Notes: generated from the sequence alone by a model not told the origin. Counted from the stretch's first letter, positions 1 through 9,249 are shown. The stretch: DNA of 64,000 bases from Parabacteroides sp. Marseille-P3160 (GCF_900162725.1 NZ_LT799418.1:3070443-3134442), one strand, 5' to 3'. Made by a program: numbers and translations.

Positions 1-1305
1 AAAGTGTTCGGTGGAATCCTTGCCCGCCGTGAGAATGAAAAAGACAAAAGCCAATTGGCAACCTACGAGATACCGGAAATTGATTTAGTGATTGTCGACT
101 TATATCCGTTTGAAGAAACGGTAGCATCCGGAGCGGACGAAGCGTCTATCATCGAAAAGATCGATATCGGCGGAATTTCACTGATCCGTGCAGCAGCCAA
201 GAACTTCAGGGATGTCATAATCGTCGCTTCCAAAACGCAATATCAACCGTTATTTCACTTACTGGAGGAAAAGGGAGCCAATACGACTTTAGAGGATCGC
301 CAATGGTTCGCGAAAGAAGCTTTTGCCGTATCTTCCGGTTATGACACGGCCATCTTCAACTATTTCGACAGGCAGGCAGGCAGTGCATTTCGCGTCGCTA
401 TTGATGATGCGAAAAACCTGCGCTACGGAGAAAATCCTCATCAGAAAGGAATCTTCTACGGCCAGTTCGACCGTCTTTTCGAACAATTGCAAGGGAAAGA
501 AATTTCCTACAACAACCTGCTGGATATCGATGCGGCGGTTAGTTTGATCGACGAGTTCGACGAATTGACCTTTGCCATACTGAAACACAACAACGCATGC
601 GGGATCGCCTCCCGCCCGACCATCCTACAGGCATGGCGCGCCGCCCTGGCCGGTGATCCGGTTTCGGCCTTCGGAGGCATCCTGATCACCAACGAAATGA
701 TAGACAAAGAAGTGGCCGAAGAAATCCATAAGATATTCTTTGAAGTGATCATTGCTCCGGATTATACGACGGATGCACTGGAGGTGCTGATGCAGAAAAA
801 GAACCGGATCATCCTTACCCGTAAACAGGCAAAGACATCCTCCATTCAATACCGTTCAATCCTGAACGGCGTGTTGGTACAAGACAAAGACTTGAGCATC
901 CAAACGGAAAACGACTTGGAAGCCATGACCAACAGACAGCCGGCGCCGAAGGAAGTGGAAGATTTATTATTTGCCAACAAGATTGTAAAGAATAGTAAGT
1001 CCAACGCCATTACGCTGGTAAAAGACAAACAACTCTGTGCCAGCGGAATCGGACAGACTTCCCGCGTAGACGCCCTCCGGCAGGCCATTGAGAAAGCGCA
1101 CTCGTTCGGTTTCGACCTGCAAGGCGCCGTGATGGCCTCGGATGCATTCTTTCCTTTCCCCGACTGTGTTGAAATAGCCGACAAGGCAGGTATCACGGCA
1201 GTCATCCAACCCGGTGGCTCTATCAAAGACTCCCTATCCGTCGAATATTGCGACGCACACGGGCTTAGTATGGTGAAGACGGGCATTCGTCATTTTAAAC
1301 ACTAA
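1..1305 (+). CDS. purH: PurH, bifunctional AICAR transformylase / IMP cyclohydrolase (5' end cut off)
   Basis: This enzyme catalyses the last two steps of de novo IMP synthesis: formyl transfer from 10-formyl-THF to AICAR, then ring closure. The window begins inside the gene, so about 70 N-terminal residues of the roughly 507-residue family length are missing. The rest of the IMP cyclohydrolase domain is visible (VDLYPFEE, IDIGGISLIRAAAKN), followed by the transformylase domain with LRYGENPHQKG, the KHNNACG segment and the C-terminal PGGSIKD and GIRHFKH. The reading frame is open from base 1. mreB follows after 18 bases on the same strand, so co-transcription is possible. Confidence 0.96.
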   Translation, partial: KVFGGILARRENEKDKSQLATYEIPEIDLVIVDLYPFEETVASGADEASIIEKIDIGGISLIRAAAKNFRDVIIVASKTQYQPLFHLLEEKGANTTLEDRQWFAKEAFAVSSGYDTAIFNYFDRQAGSAFRVAIDDAKNLRYGENPHQKGIFYGQFDRLFEQLQGKEISYNNLLDIDAAVSLIDEFDELTFAILKHNNACGIASRPTILQAWRAALAGDPVSAFGGILITNEMIDKEVAEEIHKIFFEVIIAPDYTTDALEVLMQKKNRIILTRKQAKTSSIQYRSILNGVLVQDKDLSIQTENDLEAMTNRQPAPKEVEDLLFANKIVKNSKSNAITLVKDKQLCASGIGQTSRVDALRQAIEKAHSFGFDLQGAVMASDAFFPFPDCVEIADKAGITAVIQPGGSIKDSLSVEYCDAHGLSMVKTGIRHFKH

Positions 1306-1323
1306 TGTTTTAATACAAGAAAG

Positions 1324-2343
1324 ATGGGACTATTTTCTTTCACTCAAGAAATAGCGATGGACTTAGGAACGGCGAATACCATTATAATCTGCAATGGAAA
1401 GATTATGGTAGATGCTCCCTCCGTCGTCGCCCTCGACAGACGTACCGACAAGGTGCTGGCTGTAGGAGAACAAGCGCGCCAGATGCATGGCAAAACGCAT
1501 GAAAATATCCGTACCGTACGTCCTCTGAGAGATGGCGTGATTGCGGATTTCTATGCAGCGGAACAAATGATCCGGGGGATGATCAAGATGATGAACCCGA
1601 AAAACCGTTGGTTTTCTCCCTCCCTCCGAATGGTTGTTTGCATACCGTCCGGAAGTACGGAAGTGGAACTACGCGCCGTACGCGACTCCGCCGAGCATGC
1701 CGGAGGACGTGATGTATATATGATTTACGAACCGATGGCAGCCGCTATCGGCATCGGCATCGACGTGGAGGCTCCCGAAGGAAATATGATTGTAGACATA
1801 GGCGGAGGAACGACTGAAATTGCAGTCATCTCTTTGGGAGGTATCGTCTCCAACAAATCTATCCGGATCGCCGGGGACGAACTGACGGCGGACATTATGG
1901 AATATATGCGCCGCCAGCATAACGTAAAGGTAGGCGAACGCACGGCCGAACAGATAAAAATCAATGTAGGCGCCGTGCTGACCACCTTAGAAAACCCACC
2001 GGAAGATTATATCGTACACGGGCCTAACCAAATGACCGCGTTGCCGATGGAAGTACCGGTTTCCTATCAGGAAATCGCCCATTGTCTGGAGAAATCCATA
2101 TCAAAAATGGAGGCTGCCATACTGAGCGCTCTGGAGCAAACGCCGCCCGAATTATATGCCGATGTGGTTCGCAATGGAATCTATCTGGCAGGTGGTGGCG
2201 CCTTGATCAGAGGTTTGGATAAACGGCTGACAGACAAGATCAACATACCGTTCCATGTGGCGGAAGATCCGTTACACGCCGTTGCCAAAGGAACGGGTGT
2301 CGCTCTGAAGAATATCGATAAGTTTAAGTTTTTAATCAGGTAA
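1324..2343 (+). CDS. mreB: MreB, actin-like rod-shape protein
   Basis: MreB is a bacterial actin homologue that forms membrane-associated filaments and guides the elongation machinery. The 339-residue length is normal. Nucleotide-binding motifs of the actin fold are present: DLGTANT near residue 15, a phosphate-2 loop in VDIGGGTTEIAV, and the adenosine motif LAGGGALIRGLD near the C-terminus. It heads mreB-mreC-mreD-mrdA-rodA, the classical elongasome cluster. A terminator-like hairpin lies between mreB and mreC, so mreB may be made in excess over the membrane subunits (inference). Confidence 0.97.
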   Translation: MGLFSFTQEIAMDLGTANTIIICNGKIMVDAPSVVALDRRTDKVLAVGEQARQMHGKTHENIRTVRPLRDGVIADFYAAEQMIRGMIKMMNPKNRWFSPSLRMVVCIPSGSTEVELRAVRDSAEHAGGRDVYMIYEPMAAAIGIGIDVEAPEGNMIVDIGGGTTEIAVISLGGIVSNKSIRIAGDELTADIMEYMRRQHNVKVGERTAEQIKINVGAVLTTLENPPEDYIVHGPNQMTALPMEVPVSYQEIAHCLEKSISKMEAAILSALEQTPPELYADVVRNGIYLAGGGALIRGLDKRLTDKINIPFHVAEDPLHAVAKGTGVALKNIDKFKFLIR

Positions 2344-2350
2344 TTCTGCG

Positions 2351-2377
2351 GACACTGCCTTTACCGGCAGTGTCTTT
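2351..2377 (+). terminator. Hairpin between mreB and mreC, possible attenuator
   Basis: A 9-bp stem (GACACTGCC at 2351-2359, GGCAGTGTC at 2366-2374) with a 6-base loop is followed by only a short TTT run. The weak U-tract and its place inside an operon suggest partial termination or mRNA end protection rather than a full stop. Confidence 0.55.
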
Positions 2378-2431
2378 ACCAAATAAATTACGGCCTTCCG
2401 GAGGATGGGCTGACAATGTCTGTAAGATACT

Positions 2432-3286
2432 ATGCGCAAATTGCTTGATTTCCTCGTAAGGAAAAGGCATTGGTTTTTATTCTTATTTCTTGAGATCATC
2501 TCCTTCACGCTCATTTATCGAAATAATGCGTACCAAAGGAATATAATCTTAAGTTCAGCCAATCTGTTTACCGGAAAAATTGGATCGATTGCAGGATCGG
2601 TACGTTCCTACCTGAACCTCTATGAGGAGAACAAGGTTTTATCGGAACGGAACGGCACCTTGGAGCTTGAATTGCTGAAATTGCAAGACCAGATCGAAGC
2701 CATAATGGCCGATACCGTACATTTTGCCGGATATGTGCCCGATTCGACAGAAGTCTTTCCTTTTGAATTTATCTCAGCGGAAGTTGTCTCCAACAGTGCG
2801 GCCCAACTGAATAATTATATTACGATCGACAAGGGAACGGAGGACAGCGTCTTTACTGACATGGGGGTTGTTTCCGACGAAGGGGTAATCGGAGTCATTG
2901 CGGTAGCCAACAAGCATTATTCCGTAGTCATGCCGTTAATTAATCCGAAATTCCGTTTGAGCTGCAAGCTCCTACGGACGAACTATTTCGGATCGATGAA
3001 CTGGAACGGGCGGGATGCCCGGCATTCCTATTTATACGAATTGCCGAGGCATGCCGAATTCAGTAAGGGAGATACGGTCGTTACCAGCGGTTATTCCGCC
3101 GTCTTCCCTCCCGGGTTAATGGTGGGAAGGATTGCTTCTGATGCCCAACAATACAATGACGACTTCTACTCGCTCAAAGTGGAATTGGCAACCAATTTCT
3201 GGACATTGAAAAATGTCCGTATCATTAAAAATTACCGGCGTCCGGAACAAATCAGTATCGAACAGGAGGCGAAGAAAAATGATTAA
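2432..3286 (+). CDS. mreC: MreC, rod-shape determining periplasmic scaffold
   Basis: MreC is a bitopic inner-membrane protein whose periplasmic part organises PBP2 and RodA. The 284-residue product has one N-terminal membrane segment (about residues 12-30), a coiled-coil stretch (NKVLSERNGTLELELLKLQ, about residues 70-90) and a beta-rich domain with the family pattern GVIGVIA...YSVVMPLINPKFRLSCKL. The last 8 bases overlap the start of mreD (shared ATGATTAA), which implies translational coupling. Confidence 0.95.
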   Translation: MRKLLDFLVRKRHWFLFLFLEIISFTLIYRNNAYQRNIILSSANLFTGKIGSIAGSVRSYLNLYEENKVLSERNGTLELELLKLQDQIEAIMADTVHFAGYVPDSTEVFPFEFISAEVVSNSAAQLNNYITIDKGTEDSVFTDMGVVSDEGVIGVIAVANKHYSVVMPLINPKFRLSCKLLRTNYFGSMNWNGRDARHSYLYELPRHAEFSKGDTVVTSGYSAVFPPGLMVGRIASDAQQYNDDFYSLKVELATNFWTLKNVRIIKNYRRPEQISIEQEAKKND

Positions 3287-3800
3287 ACACATACTGACAG
3301 GAACCTTCAATTTCATCGTATTTGTACTGATTCAGGTATTGATTCTGAATAATATTCATTTATTCCGGATCGCAACCCCTTTTATCTACTTGTATTTTAT
3401 CATCAAGCTTCCGATCCGGACGCATCGTACGCAAGTGGTATTCCTTTCCTTTCTGATCGGACTGGTGATCGACGCCTTTTCTAATACGCCGGGCATGCAC
3501 ACCGCCGCCTGCACACTGGCCGGAGCCGTACGTGCCCCGTTGATCCGTTTTTTCAAGGGGGATGAACTCCCCGGAGAAGCAGTTCCCTCTTACCGCCTGT
3601 TCGGTGTGGGAGGATTCATTCGCTACGTAATAGCGATAGTGGCAATTCATCATCTTATGTTATTCTTTATTGAATCCCTTACACTCTTTGACCCGCTATT
3701 CCTTCTTCTCCGGATTGCGGCAAGTATTTTTTTAAGTACCTTGCTGATTTGTATTGTCGAAGCATTTAATATCGGGGCCAAACGAAGTGGAGAATTTTGA
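3279..3800 (+). CDS. mreD: MreD, rod-shape determining membrane protein
   Basis: MreD is a small polytopic inner-membrane partner of MreC. I start it at ATG 3279 (MIKHILTGTFNF), because a longer in-frame opening from 3213 would lie inside mreC and add a hydrophilic extension. This gives 173 residues, the usual size. About five hydrophobic segments are visible, including FLSFLIGLVIDAFSNTPGMH, a family-typical loop. The start overlaps the mreC stop by 8 bases and the end overlaps the start of mrdA. Confidence 0.93.
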   Translation: MIKHILTGTFNFIVFVLIQVLILNNIHLFRIATPFIYLYFIIKLPIRTHRTQVVFLSFLIGLVIDAFSNTPGMHTAACTLAGAVRAPLIRFFKGDELPGEAVPSYRLFGVGGFIRYVIAIVAIHHLMLFFIESLTLFDPLFLLLRIAASIFLSTLLICIVEAFNIGAKRSGEF

Positions 3801-5649
3801 TTCGAAATATACATTAAGCAACCGCTTTTATGTCATTGCGGGGGCAGTCGTTCTTGTCATTCTCTTGTTTATAGTACGACTGTTTTACTTGCAGATCATC
3901 GACAGCGATTACAAAGCATGGGCGGACAGCAATGCGTTCCTGAAGAAAACGCTCTACCCGTCCAGGGGGGCCATCTATGACCGTAAGGGCAAACTTTTGG
4001 TCTATAACCAGCCGGCTTACGACGTCATGTTGATCATGCGGGAGGTACAGCCTTTCGATACGCTTGATTTTTGTTCGACGCTTAACATTACGAAAGAGCA
4101 ATTGATTCAGCGATTTGAGAATATTAAAAACAGAAAGCTCAATCCGAACTATTCCTCTTATACTCCCCAGGTCTTTATGAACCACCTGACAACAGCCGAG
4201 CATGGCGTATTGCAGGAAAAGCTGTATAAATTCCCGGGATTCTACATCCAAAACCGTACCGTACGCGAATATGGTTTCCCGAATGCGGCCCATGTGTTGG
4301 GCAACGTCGGGGAAGTAAACCGAAAAGACCTGGAGGAAGAGCCTTACTACAGCATTGGCGACTATTCGGGAAGAGCCGGAGTAGAACGTTCCTATGAAAA
4401 AATATTGCGGGGCGAAAAGGGAGTGGAAATACTTCTTCGTGACGTACACGGGAGGATCAAAGGAAAATACGAAAACGGGAAATACGACCGGCCGCCGGTA
4501 TCGGGCAGAAATATCAAGCTGGCAATCGACCAGGAACTGCAAGCCTACGGGGAAAAACTCATGGCGAATAAACTGGGAGGAATCGTGATGATCGAACCGG
4601 AAACAGGAGAAATTCTATGTATGGTCTCCTCTCCAACCTTCGACCCCTCCATTCTCGTAGGGAAAGAGAGGGGAAAAAACCACATGCTTCTGGAAAAAGA
4701 TACCCGTAAACCATTACTGGATCGTTCCATCATGGCCTACTATCCTCCGGGATCTACCTTTAAACCGGCCCAGGCTCTGGTCTTCCTGCAGGAAGGCATC
4801 ATTACCCCCCAGACGTTGTATACCTGCAATCATGGCTATCCTTACCTTCATGGCAAACCGGCCTGCCATTCGCATGCTTCCCCCTTGAACTTAATTGCGG
4901 CCCTGGCTACTTCGTGCAACTCCTATTTTTGCTGGGGACTGCATGACATGCTGGACAATCGGAGAAGGTACCAGAGCGTACAGGAAGCCTTTGAAGTGTG
5001 GAAAAACCATATTATATCCATGGGTTACGGATACCGGCTGGGCGTCGATTTGCCTTCGGAAAGAAGAGGATATATTCCCAACAGCAAAGTCTATGACACC
5101 ATGCATAATAAGCGCTGGAATTCCAGCAGCATCATATCGACTGCCATCGGTCAGGGGGAAATCGTGACGACTCCATTGCAGATCTGCAATTTGGCGGCGA
5201 CGATCGCCAACAGGGGTTATTTTATCACGCCCCATGTGGTAAAGGAGATAGAGGATACTACGCTAGAAGCAAAGTACACGGAGAAGAGAAATACGACCAT
5301 CGAATCGCGGTACTACTACCCCGTAGCCGATGGAATGAGAAGGGCCGTCACGGAAGGGACTTGCCGGGCGGCAAACCTGCCGGACATTTCCGTTTGCGGA
5401 AAGACCGGTACGGCGCAGAATCCGCATGGGAAAGACCACTCCATTTTCATGGGCTTCGCTCCGTATGAGAACAGCAAGGTAGCTATTGCCGTCTTCGTCG
5501 AAAATGCCGGGTTCGGAGCGACTGTCGCTGTGCCGATCGGAAAGTTGATGATCGAAAAGTACCTGAAGGGAGAAGTCGCGGAAGAGAACCGGTATCTGGA
5601 AGAGCAAGTAATCAACACCGTTATAGAGCCGAATTATGTATTACGATAA
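3787..5649 (+). CDS. mrdA: Penicillin-binding protein 2 (elongasome transpeptidase)
   Basis: PBP2 cross-links peptidoglycan during side-wall growth, working with RodA. I choose GTG at 3787 (MENFDSKYTL), which places the single membrane segment (FYVIAGAVVLVILLFIVRLF) near the N-terminus. A TTG at 3754 in frame would add eleven residues lying inside mreD and remains possible. With the chosen start, the acyl-ester serine is S323 in STFK, the SxN motif is S376-C-N and the KTG motif is at K539-T-G. The N-terminal pedestal domain (SRGAIYDRKGKLL) is complete. It overlaps mreD by 14 bases and rodA by 14 bases, so the five genes form one coupled operon. Confidence 0.95.
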   Translation: MENFDSKYTLSNRFYVIAGAVVLVILLFIVRLFYLQIIDSDYKAWADSNAFLKKTLYPSRGAIYDRKGKLLVYNQPAYDVMLIMREVQPFDTLDFCSTLNITKEQLIQRFENIKNRKLNPNYSSYTPQVFMNHLTTAEHGVLQEKLYKFPGFYIQNRTVREYGFPNAAHVLGNVGEVNRKDLEEEPYYSIGDYSGRAGVERSYEKILRGEKGVEILLRDVHGRIKGKYENGKYDRPPVSGRNIKLAIDQELQAYGEKLMANKLGGIVMIEPETGEILCMVSSPTFDPSILVGKERGKNHMLLEKDTRKPLLDRSIMAYYPPGSTFKPAQALVFLQEGIITPQTLYTCNHGYPYLHGKPACHSHASPLNLIAALATSCNSYFCWGLHDMLDNRRRYQSVQEAFEVWKNHIISMGYGYRLGVDLPSERRGYIPNSKVYDTMHNKRWNSSSIISTAIGQGEIVTTPLQICNLAATIANRGYFITPHVVKEIEDTTLEAKYTEKRNTTIESRYYYPVADGMRRAVTEGTCRAANLPDISVCGKTGTAQNPHGKDHSIFMGFAPYENSKVAIAVFVENAGFGATVAVPIGKLMIEKYLKGEVAEENRYLEEQVINTVIEPNYVLR

Positions 5650-7084
5650 TAGAACATCCATTTGGAAAACAGTCGACTGGTTCACGATCCTGCTTTACGT
5701 GCTGATGATAGTAACCGGATGGTTCTGTATCTGTGGAGCCAGCTATGAATTCGACAGTAATTCATTCTTCGACCCCAATGGGCGTCCCGGATCGCAAATG
5801 TTGTGGATCGCCACGTCATTCGTTCTCATCTTCATCATACTCATGCTGGAGAAGAGTTTTTTTGAGGTCTACGCCTATGTCATCTATGCTATTATAATCC
5901 TGCTGTTGATCGCGACCATCTTTCTGGCGAAAGATATCAAAGGCTCCTATTCCTGGCTCGTATTAGGGCCCGTACACATACAGCCGGCCGAGTTTGCCAA
6001 GTTCGCCACCGCTCTGGCTTTGGCCAAATGGATGAGCACCTACGGCTTTGTACTGAATACAGCCCGTAACTTTGCGCTCACAATAGCATTCATTCTCCTC
6101 CCGATGTGCTGTATCCTTTTACAGAAAGAGACCGGTTCCGCACTTGTCTTCCTCGCCTTTTTCTTCATGCTGTATCGGGAAGGAATGTCCGGCTATATCT
6201 TATTGGCCGGCATCTGTGCGATTGTCTTTTTCATCGTGGAGTTGAAATTTTCGGATGCCATTATCGGCATCACCCCGATGGGTAAACTCATTGTTTCATC
6301 ACTAATCCTTTTGATTTCTACCTTACTCGTATTGATCGAAAGGAAGGGAAGGCCGGCCATCCGGATTATCCTGATAGGAATCACGGGCGTCCTCCTGATC
6401 GCAGGAGCGCTTTCATTCTTTTATCCGGTCAACTTCGCCTGGGTTCTTCTGGGATTAATCGGAGCGCTGGTTCTCTATCTCGTTTTCCTGTCGGTAATAA
6501 ACCTGATGCCGCATTACGCCCTGATCGCCCTGTTCGCCACCCTATCCGTCGGTTTCCTTTATTCCGTCGATTATGTATTTGACGACTTGTTGGAACCGCA
6601 CCAGCAAATGCGTATCAAAGTATCTTTGGGATTGGAAGACGACCCGAGCGGCGCCGGCTATAACGTTAATCAGTCGAAGATCGCGATCGGATCAGGCGGT
6701 CTGACCGGAAAAGGCTTCCTGAACGGAACACAAACCAAGCTGAAATATGTCCCGGAACAGGATACGGATTTTATCTTCTGTACGATCGGCGAAGAATTCG
6801 GCTTCGTCGGTTCCGTATTTGTACTGCTGCTTTATGGCGCCTTCATCATCCGCCTGTTTGTGCTGTCAGAACGGCAGGAAAGCGCATTCGGAAGGGTCTA
6901 CGGATATAGTGTGGCCTCGATATTTCTCTTTCACCTGACGATTAACGTCGGGATGGTCATGGGCCTGAGCCCCGTAATCGGCATTCCCCTTCCCTTTTTC
7001 AGCTATGGAGGATCCTCTCTTTGGGGATTCACCATCCTGCTTTTCGTCTTCCTTCGCATCGACGCCTTGCGCAGGGAACGGTAG
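5636..7084 (+). CDS. rodA: RodA, SEDS-family peptidoglycan glycosyltransferase
   Basis: RodA polymerises glycan strands from lipid II during elongation and pairs with PBP2. The 482-residue product has 10 or more hydrophobic helices and SEDS signatures: GSYSWLVLGPVHIQPAEFAK, a long loop containing GLEDDPSGAGYNVNQSKIAIGSGG, DFIFCTIGEEFGF, and the C-terminal GLSPVIGIPLPFFSYGGSS. It is longer than E. coli RodA (about 370 residues) because of extra central membrane segments (about residues 190-300), as seen in other Bacteroidetes. It ends 3 bases before the convergent gldH stop, with no terminator between them. Confidence 0.96.
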   Translation: MYYDNRTSIWKTVDWFTILLYVLMIVTGWFCICGASYEFDSNSFFDPNGRPGSQMLWIATSFVLIFIILMLEKSFFEVYAYVIYAIIILLLIATIFLAKDIKGSYSWLVLGPVHIQPAEFAKFATALALAKWMSTYGFVLNTARNFALTIAFILLPMCCILLQKETGSALVFLAFFFMLYREGMSGYILLAGICAIVFFIVELKFSDAIIGITPMGKLIVSSLILLISTLLVLIERKGRPAIRIILIGITGVLLIAGALSFFYPVNFAWVLLGLIGALVLYLVFLSVINLMPHYALIALFATLSVGFLYSVDYVFDDLLEPHQQMRIKVSLGLEDDPSGAGYNVNQSKIAIGSGGLTGKGFLNGTQTKLKYVPEQDTDFIFCTIGEEFGFVGSVFVLLLYGAFIIRLFVLSERQESAFGRVYGYSVASIFLFHLTINVGMVMGLSPVIGIPLPFFSYGGSSLWGFTILLFVFLRIDALRRER

Positions 7085-7087
7085 CCG

Positions 7088-7570
7088 TCATTTTGCCACC
7101 TCTACCCTTACTCCTATTTCCTCGATACCGGGAAGGCGTTGGTCACGCATGCCCTGTTGGATGCCCAGCGTATACCGTCCGGAATGGGGAAACACGTACT
7201 TTTTACGCAAAGGGTAGCTAAATTCAAAAAGGGTGATGCCCCTTCCTTTCCACTTACCGAATTCGTCGGCCAGCAAGCACTCAATCGTATCCCGTACCAT
7301 CGGGCCAATCGGACGCTCTTCCCCGATAAATAACCATAGGTTCTGGTAGGGATAAAAATTATTATTCCTTATCTCCAGCGTAATCTCGTAGGGAACGGAA
7401 GGATCCTCAATATCAAAAGTAAAATAATAAATCTTTTCCTTATCCCATGAAGTCCCCTCGATAACCTGGTACTGGTCGTAAACAAAAGGCGAGCCGCACG
7501 AGGCAAAGAACAAGGCAAGCAGAAGGGCTACCCCTGCCTTATGCCCTGGGAGACACTTCCGGATTTGCAT
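7088..7570 (-). CDS. gldH: GldH-family lipoprotein
   Basis: GldH is a lipoprotein first found as essential for gliding in Flavobacterium, but it is widespread in non-gliding Bacteroidales, where its job is unknown. I start at ATG 7570 (MQIRKCLPGH); the longer opening has no signal sequence. A lipoprotein signal peptide (ALLLALFFASCGS) precedes the lipidated Cys. The beta-sandwich-like body has the family segment YYFTFDIEDPSVPYEITLEIRNN broken over two strands and ends ...GVRVEVAK. The start lies 32 bases inside the end of ricT, so the two are translated from one message. This RicT-GldH adjacency recurs in Bacteroidetes (established knowledge, from memory). Confidence 0.86.
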   Translation of the reverse strand: MQIRKCLPGHKAGVALLLALFFASCGSPFVYDQYQVIEGTSWDKEKIYYFTFDIEDPSVPYEITLEIRNNNFYPYQNLWLFIGEERPIGPMVRDTIECLLADEFGKWKGRGITLFEFSYPLRKKYVFPHSGRYTLGIQQGMRDQRLPGIEEIGVRVEVAK

Positions 7571-8948
7571 TCCTATCCTCTTGCGGCTTGTCATTGTTCG
7601 AAGAGTTTGCCTGTGGTTTGTTCTTCTTGTTCCGGTTTCTGTTCCGGTTATTTTTACCACTCTGGTTATTATCATTCCTGGGAGGGCGGTTTACTTTAGC
7701 CGCCTTGTTTCCGGGCGCTTCTTCCCGTTCTTTGCTATTTTGTGTGCCGTTGAAGACCTTGGGAGCCACAATCTTAGGGGCATGGACGCCTGCCTCTTTG
7801 CCCTGGGTGGCTACCGGTTGTTCGGCAGGTTCCTTCCTGTTGTTATTATTATTGTTCGTGTTCCCTTTTTTCTTTTTCTTCTTCAGGTTGTCGAAACGCG
7901 TCACGCTATCTTGTCCCAAGAGATCATGCGTCTCCCGGTGATTAGCCTGGGGTTTGGCGTCGGAATCCAAAGCGACCGGCTTTGTCCCTTTCTTGTTCAA
8001 ATCGATCACTTCCAAAGCCCTTTCCGCAGAGATGGTCACCAGGTTGGCGGCAAACGCGCGGTTTGTGGAATAACTGATTTCCTGCTTAAAGACATCCGTT
8101 TTGAAATGAAAATATGTATTATCTTTTGTTTCCAGGACGGCATCCCGGGGCGGAAGTTTCTTCTGAGCTTCCATATAGGCATCCACCTCGAAGTTGATGC
8201 AGCATTTCAGTTTGGCGCATTGTCCAGCCAGCTTTTGGGGATTCATCGAAATATCCTGGTAACGGGCGGCATTCGTAGCCACCGATACAAAGTTTGTCAT
8301 CCATTTCGAGCAGCAGAGTTCACGTCCGCAAGGGCCGATTCCACCGATCCGTCCAGCCTCCTGGCGGGCGCCGATCTGTTTCATTTCGATCCTCACCTTG
8401 AATGCATCCGCAAGCACTTTTATCAGTTGGCGGAAGTCTACGCGTTCATCGGCAATATAATAGAAGATCGCCTTATTACCGTCTCCCTGGTATTCCACGT
8501 CCCCGATCTTCATGTTCAGCTTCAAGTCAGCCGCAATCTGCCGCGAACGGATCATCGTATCATGTTCCTTAGCTTTCGCTTCTTCGTACTTTTCCAGATC
8601 GACCGGTTTGGCCTTGCGGTAGATGGTTTTAATCTCAGTGGTGTCGCGCACATTGTTTTTCTTCATCTGCAGGAGTACCAGTTTACCGGTCAGCGTGACT
8701 GTCCCGATGTCATGCCCCGGACTCGATTCCACTGCAACGATATCTCCCTTTTCAAGCGGGATCTTCGCGCTATTCAAATAATACCCCTTACGGGTATTTT
8801 TAAACTGTACTTCCACATAATCCGTTGCCCCTTCGGCATCCGGCACGTCACAAAGCCAATCATAGGTTTCCAGTTTATCTTTATGTTTTTTGCAACATCC
8901 TTTGACGCACATGCTGCAACAACCTCCATTCGTTTGTATGTATCTCAT
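7539..8948 (-). CDS. ricT: RicT/YaaT-like PSP1-domain Fe-S protein with long basic tail
   Basis: The PSP1 C-terminal domain family includes B. subtilis RicT (YaaT), part of the Fe-S RicAFT complex that affects RNase Y and phosphorelay. The core (residues about 1-330) carries the family cysteines: an N-terminal CCSMCVKGCCKKH cluster, then CGRELCCSKW and CAKLKCC. The C-terminal 120 or so residues are predicted disordered and very basic, with a run of six Lys, a run of six Asn and RNRNRNKKNK, suggesting RNA binding (inference). The 469-residue length is longer than firmicute RicT (about 275) because of this tail. A TAttTTTG -7 box sits 32 bases upstream. A long antisense open frame here is a composition artefact. 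Confidence 0.85.
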   Translation of the reverse strand: MRYIQTNGGCCSMCVKGCCKKHKDKLETYDWLCDVPDAEGATDYVEVQFKNTRKGYYLNSAKIPLEKGDIVAVESSPGHDIGTVTLTGKLVLLQMKKNNVRDTTEIKTIYRKAKPVDLEKYEEAKAKEHDTMIRSRQIAADLKLNMKIGDVEYQGDGNKAIFYYIADERVDFRQLIKVLADAFKVRIEMKQIGARQEAGRIGGIGPCGRELCCSKWMTNFVSVATNAARYQDISMNPQKLAGQCAKLKCCINFEVDAYMEAQKKLPPRDAVLETKDNTYFHFKTDVFKQEISYSTNRAFAANLVTISAERALEVIDLNKKGTKPVALDSDAKPQANHRETHDLLGQDSVTRFDNLKKKKKKGNTNNNNNNRKEPAEQPVATQGKEAGVHAPKIVAPKVFNGTQNSKEREEAPGNKAAKVNRPPRNDNNQSGKNNRNRNRNKKNKPQANSSNNDKPQEDRNANPEVSPRA

Positions 8949-8979
8949 TTATTCTGATATGCAAAATTTATTCAGCATA

Positions 8980-8987
8980 CAAAAATA
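8980..8987 (-). promoter_or_regulatory. Candidate -7 element of the ricT-gldH promoter
   Basis: On the minus strand the sequence reads TATTTTTG, matching the Bacteroidetes -7 consensus TAnnTTTG, 32 bases before the ricT ATG. No TTG is found at the expected 19-20 base spacing, so the call rests on one element. Confidence 0.45.
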
Positions 8988-9042
8988 AAAAATTAATCTC
9001 ATACTCCTCTTCTCTTCCCCCTTTATCTGTCATACTGATATG

Positions 9043-9066
9043 AAAAAAGCTTCCCGAAGGTTTTTT
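9043..9066 (-). terminator. Second, AT-flanked hairpin downstream of the small barrel gene
   Basis: AAAAAAGCTTC pairs with GAAGGTTTTTT around a CC loop; both ends are A/T runs so it could work in either direction. Leftward transcripts that escape the stronger terminator at 9181-9217 would meet it. Confidence 0.45.
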
Positions 9067-9180
9067 ATTTACCGATAATCTCTCTATGGTAACGATAAGC
9101 ATCCCCCTCGCCTTTGTTCTTATTCCTGCCTGCTAACTTTTTATCAGCGCATTCCCGATTTATCTTTTGACAGGGAAACA

Positions 9181-9217
9181 ATAAAAAACGGCGCAGGCGA
9201 AAACCGCCTGACGCCGT
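9181..9217 (-). terminator. Intrinsic terminator of the small beta-barrel gene
   Basis: ACGGCG-CAGGCG at 9188-9199 pairs with CGCCTG-A-CGCCGT ending at 9217, with one bulged A. Read on the minus strand the stem is followed by TTTTTTAT. This is a canonical rho-independent terminator for the gene at 9250-9723. Confidence 0.85.
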
Positions 9218-9249
9218 CCATGAAAAAACTAAGTAGATAAAACTCTTCT

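Larger units (their letters stand above)
8949..9249. other. Intergenic region upstream of ricT
   Basis: Between ricT and the small beta-barrel gene there is no credible coding frame. It holds the ricT -7 box (8980-8987) and two hairpins that would terminate leftward transcription (9043-9066 and 9181-9217). The remainder is plain AT-rich sequence in which I see nothing else. Confidence 0.6.

Noticed and set aside
3814-4542. A 242-codon open frame antisense to mrdA
   Set aside because: mrdA carries all transpeptidase motifs; the antisense peptide looks like a codon-bias artefact.
7581-8957. A 458-codon open frame antisense to ricT
   Set aside because: It is a shadow of the ricT coding strand: the peptide is rich in Phe/Leu/Val without domain logic, while ricT shows clear conserved cysteine motifs.
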